Part shown: in pieces, positions 1-5,592 of the stretch
Layout: every line of letters starts with the position of its first letter
Numbering within the stretch: position 1 is the stretch's first letter
Source of the DNA: Leclercia sp. UBA7405
GTDB taxonomy: Bacteria; Pseudomonadota; Gammaproteobacteria; Enterobacterales; Enterobacteriaceae
DNA: 5,592 bases
Direction of reading: 5' to 3'
Assembly: GCA_002469605.1 (NCBI GenBank)
Contig: DKMV01000376.1
Span: forward strand, 1-5,592
Translations under genes and position numbers: made by a program
The notes under the pieces: model-generated
The model's input: only the letters and a program-made list of their open reading frames with translations
What the model was told of the DNA's origin: nothing
Database searches by the model: none

Positions 1-617
1 TCAGATTTCACAATCGCGCGGTAGAGGTTAACCAGCCCCGGGCCGGAGAGCACGCGCTCCGCCGAGACGTGGCCGATCTCCGCGCGCAGCTCTTCAAGGA
101 TGATGCCCTCTTCTTCGCTGTTGGGGGCGAAATCCACGTGGCCGCCTTCGCCTGGCAGGCTTATCCAGCGTTTATCGACGTGTACCAGGTGCGATACGCC
201 AAGGCCGGTGCCCGCGCCGTAGACCGCAATAGGTTTACCTTCAACCGGCTGCCCGCCGCCGAACTGGATCAGATGGTCCGGAGTTAACATCGGGATCGCC
301 ATCGACACCGCAGTGAAGTCGTTAATAATTTCCAGATGAGCAAACCCGAGGTTGGCTTTCATCTCCTGAATGGAAAACGCCCAGGTGTGGTTGGTCATGG
401 CCACCCAGTCACCGGTAATAGGGCAGGCAATGGCGATGCAGCCATCCTCAACGCTGACATTGTGCTCCGTCAGATAGACGCGCACCACCGCTTCGAGGCT
501 GGGGTAATCCAGTCCGGAATAGGTCTTGGCGCGGGAAATTTCCCCCGTGCTGACGTCGCATAACGCCAGACGCGCGTTCGTGCCTCCTACATCACCTACC
601 AAAGCATACTTTGTCAT
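1..617 (-). CDS. glk: Glucokinase, N-terminal part (runs off left edge)
   Basis: Cytoplasmic glucokinase, which phosphorylates free glucose with ATP to glucose-6-phosphate. The start ATG is the complement of 615-617, and about 205 of the roughly 321 residues usual for E. coli Glk are present; the C-terminus lies beyond base 1. The translation begins [19 protein letters not shown], with the phosphate-binding motif GDVGGTN at residues 8-14. The catalytic aspartate is D100 in IINDFTAVS. The sugar-binding residues of the bacterial hexokinase-type glucokinases are seen as E157 and H160 in PGEGGH and E187 in SAERV. A GGAG Shine-Dalgarno lies at 628-631, about 10 bases before the ATG. The reading frame is intact. 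It is divergent from yfeO across 204 bp that hold a Cra-like site. Identity is very secure from sequence recognition. Confidence 0.97.
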   Translation of the reverse strand, partial: MTKYALVGDVGGTNARLALCDVSTGEISRAKTYSGLDYPSLEAVVRVYLTEHNVSVEDGCIAIACPITGDWVAMTNHTWAFSIQEMKANLGFAHLEIINDFTAVSMAIPMLTPDHLIQFGGGQPVEGKPIAVYGAGTGLGVSHLVHVDKRWISLPGEGGHVDFAPNSEEEGIILEELRAEIGHVSAERVLSGPGLVNLYRAIVKS

Positions 618-737
618 TCTTCTACTGCTCCGCTAAAGTCAAAATAACTCTTTGGCACACTCTAAATTCAAGCCATCAGAACAACAACGACCTGGCGAAA
701 GGTGCCCCAGGATTATCGATCTTGGTCACAGAATAAC

Positions 738-751
738 TTTACCGTTTCAGC
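738..751 (-). promoter_or_regulatory. Candidate Cra (FruR) operator upstream of glk
   Basis: Read on the minus strand, the sequence is GCTGAAACGGTAAA. It fits the Cra consensus TGAAWCGNTNNW at every defined position and also has the preceding GC of the extended palindromic form. It lies about 120 bases upstream of the glk start codon. E. coli glk is reported to be under Cra control, so the site makes biological sense, with glucokinase repressed when fructose-phosphate levels are low. It could equally affect yfeO, whose start is 70 bases away on the other side. No convincing sigma-70 promoter could be fixed for either gene in 618-821. Only one half of the wider palindrome is well conserved. 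Confidence 0.5.
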
Positions 752-821
752 ATCAATTGCACTACAGGATGCAAGCTGATTGTGCAAAGTCTTCTGCGTC
801 ATTTTTTACAAGGAAATCATC

Positions 822-2057
822 ATGCTTCATCCGCGCGCCCGAATGATGTTGTTGCTGGCTCTCCCGGCGTTAATTATCGGCGTGGCATCCAGCCTGATCC
901 TGATTGTCATTATGAAAGTCGCCGCCGTTTTACAGACGATTCTGTGGGCCAGCCTGCCTGCCGCCCTCGGCTTTCGCTTTGACTCCCCGGGCTGGATTGT
1001 CATGATGCTGACGCTCACCGGTATTGCCGTAGGTCTGGTGATACGCTTTAGCCCCGGCCACGCCGGTCCGGACCCGGCAACAGAGCCGCTGATTGGCGCC
1101 CCGGTCAGTGCCGGCGCGCTGCCGGGCTTGATCGTCGCGCTGATTCTTGGCCTCGCAGGCGGCGTCAGCCTCGGACCGGAACATCCGGTGATGGCGGTGA
1201 ATATCGCCCTTGCGGTAGCGCTCGGGGCTCGGGCGTTCCCCCGTGTGGCGGCCCTCGACTGGACCATTCTGGCCTCGGCGGGCACTATCGGCGCGCTCTT
1301 TGGCACCCCCATCGCCGCAGCACTGATCTTCTCCCAGACGCTAAACAGTAGCAATGATACACCGCTCTGGGATCGTCTGTTCGCTCCCCTGCTCGCCGCG
1401 GCGGCCGGGGCGCTCACCACCAGCCTCTTTTTCCATCCCCACTTTTCCCTGCCGATCGCCCATTACGGCCAGATGCAGCTGGCCGATATTTTCAGCGGCG
1501 CTGTAGTCGCAGCTATCGCCATTGCGCTGGGCATGGTGGGCGTGTGGTGTCTGCCGCGCCTGCACCATCTGATGCACCGCCTGAAACATCCGGTGCTTAT
1601 CCTGGGCGTCGGCGGCTTTTTACTGGGGATCCTCGGGGCCATTGGCGGCAGCGTTACGCTCTTTAAGGGGCTGGACGAGATGCAGCAGATGGCCTTCAGC
1701 CAGATCTATAGCGTATCGGATTACCTGCTTTTTGCGCTGATCAAGCTGGCGGCTCTGGTGGTGGCGGCGGCCTGTGGTTTTCGCGGCGGCCGTATTTTCC
1801 CGGCGGTATTTATCGCCGTGGCGCTGGGGCTGATGCTGCATGAACATGTCGATGCGGTGCCAGCGGCGATTACCGTCTCCTGTGCGATCCTGGGGCTGGT
1901 GCTGGTGGTCACGCGTGATGCCTGGCTGAGCCTGTTTATGGCGGCCGTGGTGGTGCCTGACACTAATCTGCTGCCGCTCCTCTGCGTGGTAATGCTGCCC
2001 GCCTGGCTGCTGCTGGCGGGCAGACCCATGATGATGGCCTGGCGAGAGGATAAGTAA
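822..2057 (+). CDS. yfeO: CLC-family ion channel/transport protein YfeO
   Basis: Inner-membrane protein of the chloride channel (CLC) superfamily, 411 residues (E. coli YfeO about 418). The ATG at 822 is chosen because AAGGAA at 810-815 gives a 7-base spacing and the protein then begins MLHPRAR as in E. coli; the in-frame upstream extension to 780 has no ribosome site. Nearly the whole protein is hydrophobic helices. CLC signatures seen are GHAGPDP (79-85, in the region of the GSGIP anion loop), GPEHP (118-122, equivalent to GREGP with the gating glutamate at E120), [10 protein letters not shown] (161-170, the pore helix matching NAPLAGILF) and GGRIFP (322-327, the GxFxP loop). The position that carries the internal proton glutamate in CLC exchangers appears to be T173 or Q172. 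Ion selectivity and physiological role are not established. The stop codon abuts the convergent ipdC stop. Confidence 0.95.
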   Translation: MLHPRARMMLLLALPALIIGVASSLILIVIMKVAAVLQTILWASLPAALGFRFDSPGWIVMMLTLTGIAVGLVIRFSPGHAGPDPATEPLIGAPVSAGALPGLIVALILGLAGGVSLGPEHPVMAVNIALAVALGARAFPRVAALDWTILASAGTIGALFGTPIAAALIFSQTLNSSNDTPLWDRLFAPLLAAAAGALTTSLFFHPHFSLPIAHYGQMQLADIFSGAVVAAIAIALGMVGVWCLPRLHHLMHRLKHPVLILGVGGFLLGILGAIGGSVTLFKGLDEMQQMAFSQIYSVSDYLLFALIKLAALVVAAACGFRGGRIFPAVFIAVALGLMLHEHVDAVPAAITVSCAILGLVLVVTRDAWLSLFMAAVVVPDTNLLPLLCVVMLPAWLLLAGRPMMMAWREDK

Positions 2058-3809
<1,752 letters not shown>

Positions 3810-3826
3810 TTACGAAATTAAGCGAT

Positions 3827-3872
3827 GTAAGCTGTGTAACCTGTTTATTGTGTAAACGTATACACAGCTTAC
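3827..3872. repeat. Perfect 12-bp inverted repeat in the ipdC/reductase control region
   Basis: GTAAGCTGTGTA at 3827-3838 is the exact reverse complement of TACACAGCTTAC at 3861-3872, with 22 bases between. The half-element TGTGTA also occurs directly at 3849-3854, 16 bases downstream of its copy at 3833-3838. Three half-sites therefore share the region: two direct and one inverted. There is no T-tract, so it is not a terminator. The layout suggests binding of a dimeric regulator, possibly as cooperating dimers, between the two divergent genes. Confidence 0.75.
3849..3866. promoter_or_regulatory. Candidate operator: TGTGTA-N6-TACACA palindrome (TyrR-like or LacI-family-like)
   Basis: TGTGTAAACGTATACACA has perfect outer symmetry (TGTGTA/TACACA). 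It has the TGT-N12-ACA spacing that is invariant in TyrR boxes (consensus TGTAAA-N6-TTTACA) and matches 8 of the 12 defined bases. The inner 16 bases also fit the GalR/GalS-type operator GTGTAANCGNTTACAC with one mismatch. TyrR is favoured because it is the known regulator of ipdC in Enterobacter, while the central CG is more typical of LacI-family sites. It lies 31 bases before the reductase start and about 135 bases upstream of ipdC, so it could repress the first gene and activate the second. No regulator gene is in the window. Confidence 0.45.
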
Positions 3873-3886
3873 CTTTTGCGGCTCAG

Positions 3887-3891
3887 AGGAG
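3887..3891 (+). promoter_or_regulatory. Ribosome binding site that fixes the reductase start
   Basis: AGGAG ends directly against an ATG at 3892, too close for initiation there, but sits 6 bases before the in-frame ATG at 3898. The second ATG is therefore the start; it also gives an MVYQADNNRY amino terminus, which lines up with the MVW start of E. coli YghZ. Confidence 0.8.
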
Positions 3892-3897
3892 ATGTAC

Positions 3898-4896
3898 ATG
3901 GTTTACCAGGCGGATAACAACCGTTACCAGTCAATGACATACCAGCGATGTGGGCAGAGCGGGCTCAAGCTGCCGGCGATTTCTCTTGGCCTCTGGCATA
4001 ACTTCGGCGATGCCACCCTGATTGAAAACAGCCGCCAGCTGTTACGGCGGGCGTTTGATGCGGGTATTACCCACTTCGATCTTGCTAATAACTATGGGCC
4101 GCCCCCCGGCTCCGCCGAGCGCAATTTTGGCCGTCTTTTACAGGAGGATTTCTTACCCTGGCGCGATGAGCTGATTATCTCCAGCAAAGCGGGCTATACC
4201 ATGTGGGATGGGCCATACGGCGACTGGGGCTCACGCAAATATCTTATTGCCAGCCTCGATCAGAGCCTGAAGCGGATGGGTCTGGAGTATGTGGATATTT
4301 TCTATCATCACCGCCCGGATCCCGAAACGCCCCTGCAGGAGACTATGAAAGCGCTTGACCATATCGTGCGCCAGGGCAAGGCGCTGTATGTCGGGCTCTC
4401 CAACTACCCGGCGGAGCTGGCGCGCCAGGCTATCGGCATCCTGAACGATCTCGGAACCCCCTGCCTTATCCACCAGCCGAAATACTCCATGTTTGAACGC
4501 CAACCTGAAGCGGGCCTGCTGGAGACGCTGCAGCAAAACGGCGTGGGCTGTATCGCCTTTTCTCCTCTGGCCGGCGGGCAGCTTACGGATCGCTATCTGC
4601 ACGGCATTCCGCCAGACTCGAGAGCCGCCAGCGGCAGCCGCTTCCTTAATCCGGATCAGCTCACCCAGGCGAAGCTGGAAAAAGTGCGCCAGCTGAACGC
4701 GATTGCAGAGCGCCGCGGTCAGAAGCTGTCGCAGATGGCGCTGGCGTGGGTCCTGCGCCATGAGGCCGTCACCTCGGTACTGATTGGTGCCAGCAAAACG
4801 GCACAAATTGACGATGCGGTGGGTATGCTGGCTAACCGCCATTTCACGGCGGCGGAACTGGGCGAAATAGAAGCCATTCTGAATAGCGCAGAGTAA
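3898..4896 (+). CDS. Aldo/keto reductase, YghZ (Gpr/MgrA)-like
   Basis: Cytoplasmic NADPH-dependent reductase of the aldo/keto reductase superfamily, 332 residues, with the (beta/alpha)8 barrel read through. The catalytic tetrad is D61 and Y66 (FDLANNYG), K97 (SSKAGY) and H138 (FYHHRPD). Cofactor-binding segments are seen at GLSNY (166-170), Q193, SPLAGG (222-227) and IGASK (296-300). The HNFG and GPPPGSAE motifs are characteristic of the E. coli YghZ branch, which reduces L-glyceraldehyde 3-phosphate and methylglyoxal. This protein is shorter at its C-terminus than YghZ (about 346) and differs in many places, so it is probably a paralogue, not the yghZ orthologue. It is divergent from ipdC across 184 bp, which suggests shared control. 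Reduction of indole-3-acetaldehyde to tryptophol is an attractive but unproven role. The family is certain; the substrate is not. Confidence 0.92.
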   Translation: MVYQADNNRYQSMTYQRCGQSGLKLPAISLGLWHNFGDATLIENSRQLLRRAFDAGITHFDLANNYGPPPGSAERNFGRLLQEDFLPWRDELIISSKAGYTMWDGPYGDWGSRKYLIASLDQSLKRMGLEYVDIFYHHRPDPETPLQETMKALDHIVRQGKALYVGLSNYPAELARQAIGILNDLGTPCLIHQPKYSMFERQPEAGLLETLQQNGVGCIAFSPLAGGQLTDRYLHGIPPDSRAASGSRFLNPDQLTQAKLEKVRQLNAIAERRGQKLSQMALAWVLRHEAVTSVLIGASKTAQIDDAVGMLANRHFTAAELGEIEAILNSAE

Positions 4897-4951
4897 AGGC
4901 TATTTTAGCAAATTGTGCTATGCCTTCTCATTTCGGATTAACGTCGATGAA

Positions 4952-4971
4952 ACGGGGCTTTACCACCCCGT
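4952..4971 (+). terminator. GC-rich hairpin after the reductase gene, possible weak terminator
   Basis: ACGGGG (4952-4957) pairs perfectly with CCCCGT (4966-4971) around an 8-base loop, 55 bases after the reductase stop. It is followed by AATATTACG and not by a run of T, so intrinsic termination would be poor. It may instead be a structured part of the ypeC leader. Confidence 0.25.
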
Positions 4972-4984
4972 AATATTACGTTAA
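4970..4984 (+). promoter_or_regulatory. Weak CpxR-like direct repeat upstream of ypeC
   Basis: GTAAT-ATTAC-GTTAA matches 8 of 10 defined bases of the CpxR box GTAAA-N5-GTAAA, 38 bases before the ypeC start. It overlaps a perfect 12-bp palindrome CGTAATATTACG (4969-4980), so either element could be the meaningful one or both could be chance. Control of an exported protein gene by the envelope-stress regulator would be reasonable, but this is inference. No clear -35/-10 pair was found nearby. Confidence 0.18.
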
Positions 4985-4986
4985 CA

Positions 4987-5000
4987 GGCCGATTACGGCC
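4987..5000 (+). repeat. Small perfect hairpin in the ypeC leader
   Basis: GGCCG-ATTA-CGGCC forms a 5-bp GC-only stem with a 4-base loop, ending 9 bases before the ypeC ribosome site (AAGGAG, 5010-5015). It could stabilise the leader or mark a translation control element if transcribed. It is short enough to be incidental. Confidence 0.3.
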
Positions 5001-5022
5001 CCGATCGTGAAGGAGAATAACA

Positions 5023-5376
5023 ATGTTCAGGTCCCTGATTCTGGCTGCTGTGTTACTGGCTTCAGCCCCGCTGGTGGCAACTGCCGGCGAAATCACCCTG
5101 TTGCCATCAATTAAGTTACAAATTGGCGATCGCGATAATTACGGTAACTACTGGGACGGCGGCGGCTGGCGTGACCGCGGCTACTGGCATCGCCATTATG
5201 AATGGCGCGACAACCGCTGGCGTAGACATGACAATGGCTATCACCGGGGCTGGGATAAGCGTAACGCTTATGAACGCGGCTACCGTGAGGGCTGGAGAGA
5301 TCGCGACGACCATCGCGGCCCACGTGGGCGTGGCCACGGTCACGGTCACGGTCACGGTCACGGGCATCACCACTAA
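5023..5376 (+). CDS. ypeC: Exported DUF2502 protein YpeC with Gly-His tail
   Basis: Small periplasmic protein of unknown function, 117 residues (E. coli YpeC about 108). The start ATG has AAGGAG 7 bases upstream. A Sec signal peptide is clear: MFR, a hydrophobic core at about residues 4-18, and an ATA cleavage site giving a mature protein from G22 ([17 protein letters not shown]). The DUF2502 body that follows is rich in Trp, Tyr, Arg, Asp and Gly ([20 protein letters not shown]). The C-terminus is six consecutive Gly-His pairs (104-115) plus two further His, eight histidines in fourteen residues. Such tails often bind Zn, Ni, Cu or Co, but no metal role is proven for this family. It converges on mntH across a shared terminator. 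Gene identity is sure; function is unknown. Confidence 0.93.
   Translation: MFRSLILAAVLLASAPLVATAGEITLLPSIKLQIGDRDNYGNYWDGGGWRDRGYWHRHYEWRDNRWRRHDNGYHRGWDKRNAYERGYREGWRDRDDHRGPRGRGHGHGHGHGHGHHH
5332..5367 (+). repeat. In-frame GGTCAC hexanucleotide tandem repeat encoding Gly-His
   Basis: Four perfect tandem copies of GGTCAC run from 5338 to 5361, flanked by the variant units GGCCAC (5332-5337) and GGGCAT (5362-5367), all in the ypeC frame. Each unit encodes Gly-His. The near-identical codons suggest recent copy-number growth by slippage; gain or loss of a unit keeps the frame and only changes tail length. Confidence 0.9.
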
Positions 5377-5390
5377 TACAAAGCTATTAC

Positions 5391-5418
5391 AAAAAAGGAG
5401 CCTTGCGGCTCCTTTTTT
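5391..5418. terminator. Bidirectional rho-independent terminator between ypeC and mntH
   Basis: A perfect 12-bp inverted repeat is made of A6 plus GGAGCC (5391-5402) and GGCTCC plus T6 (5407-5418), with a TTGC loop. The GC stem is followed by six T on both strands. It lies 14 bases after the ypeC stop and 12 bases after the mntH stop, so it should end both convergent transcripts. Confidence 0.93.
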
Positions 5419-5430
5419 ATTCGCTGGTGT

Positions 5431-5592
5431 TTATAATCCCAGGGCCATACCGATTAGCAGCCACAGGTTTAACGCCACCACCAGCACCACAATTGCCCAA
5501 CCCGTCCGTCTCACCTTCGCTGAGTTGACCAGTTCGCCCATCAGGGATATATCACTGGTAAATTTCAGCAGCGGCACCAGCGCCAGCGCGAT
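5431..5592 (-). CDS. mntH: Nramp manganese transporter MntH, C-terminal 53 residues (runs off right edge)
   Basis: Proton-coupled Mn(II)/divalent metal importer of the inner membrane. Only the last 53 codons and the TAA stop (complement of 5431-5433) are inside the window; E. coli MntH has about 412 residues. The visible segment holds [14 protein letters not shown], the KVRRTGW linker and a final hydrophobic helix ending in [13 protein letters not shown], which matches the E. coli C-terminus closely. The promoter and metal-regulated operators would lie beyond the window. Short length limits the evidence, but both the match and the expected position after ypeC agree. Confidence 0.93.
   Translation of the reverse strand: MALALVPLLKFTSDISLMGELVNSAKVRRTGWAIVVLVVALNLWLLIGMALGL

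Noticed and set aside
69..563. Two plus-strand open frames (69-287 and 336-563) within the glk region
   Set aside because: Both are antisense shadows of a clearly conserved glucokinase.
780..821. Upstream in-frame extension of yfeO by 14 residues
   Set aside because: It begins at a TTG without a Shine-Dalgarno, adds unlike residues, and would bury the good AAGGAA site at 810-815.
4906..4922. TAGCA-N5-TGCTA dyad after the reductase gene, reminiscent of an MntR box
   Set aside because: The spacing between the half-sites differs from the known mntH-type box, and it is far from the mntH promoter, which lies outside the window. No T-tract follows, so it is not a clear terminator either.
5116..5373. 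Antisense 85-codon frame with a Val-Thr repeat opposite ypeC
   Set aside because: The Val-Thr repeat is only the complement of the Gly-His repeat; there is no ribosome site and no independent support.

Overview
The window is chromosomal DNA of an enterobacterium. The flanking genes glk, yfeO, ypeC and mntH read as close homologues of the Escherichia coli genes in their E. coli order. The GC-rich coding sequence and an IpdC of the Enterobacter cloacae type point to Enterobacter or a near relative (Lelliottia, Leclercia, Kosakonia, Klebsiella). The genus is inferred from remembered protein sequences, not from a search.

Layout from left to right. (1) 1-617, minus strand: the N-terminal two thirds of glucokinase glk, running off the left edge. 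(2) 618-821: divergent glk/yfeO promoter region with a good match to a Cra (FruR) operator on the glk side. (3) 822-2057, plus: yfeO, a CLC-type ion transport membrane protein. (4) 2058-3713, minus: ipdC, thiamine-diphosphate-dependent indolepyruvate decarboxylase. Its stop codon directly abuts that of yfeO. (5) 3714-3897: divergent regulatory region between ipdC and an aldo/keto reductase, with a 12-bp perfect inverted repeat and a nested TGT-N12-ACA palindrome. (6) 3898-4896, plus: YghZ-like aldo/keto reductase. (7) 4897-5022: short leader region with several small hairpins. (8) 5023-5376, plus: ypeC, a small exported DUF2502 protein with a Gly-His repeat tail. (9) 5391-5418: a strong bidirectional terminator. 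(10) 5431-5592, minus: the last 53 codons of the manganese transporter mntH.

The main biological point is that ipdC and the aldo/keto reductase sit as a divergent pair between yfeO and ypeC, which are neighbours in E. coli K-12. IpdC converts indole-3-pyruvate to indole-3-acetaldehyde, the committed step of the indolepyruvate route to the plant hormone indole-3-acetic acid. The divergently transcribed reductase shares its control region and could act on the aldehyde product or on an unrelated aldehyde; the sequence cannot decide. The flanking genes are core metabolism and transport. I see no mobile element, tRNA, CRISPR array or integrase, and no wholly new system. The most interesting items are the ipdC/reductase insertion and its palindromic control region.
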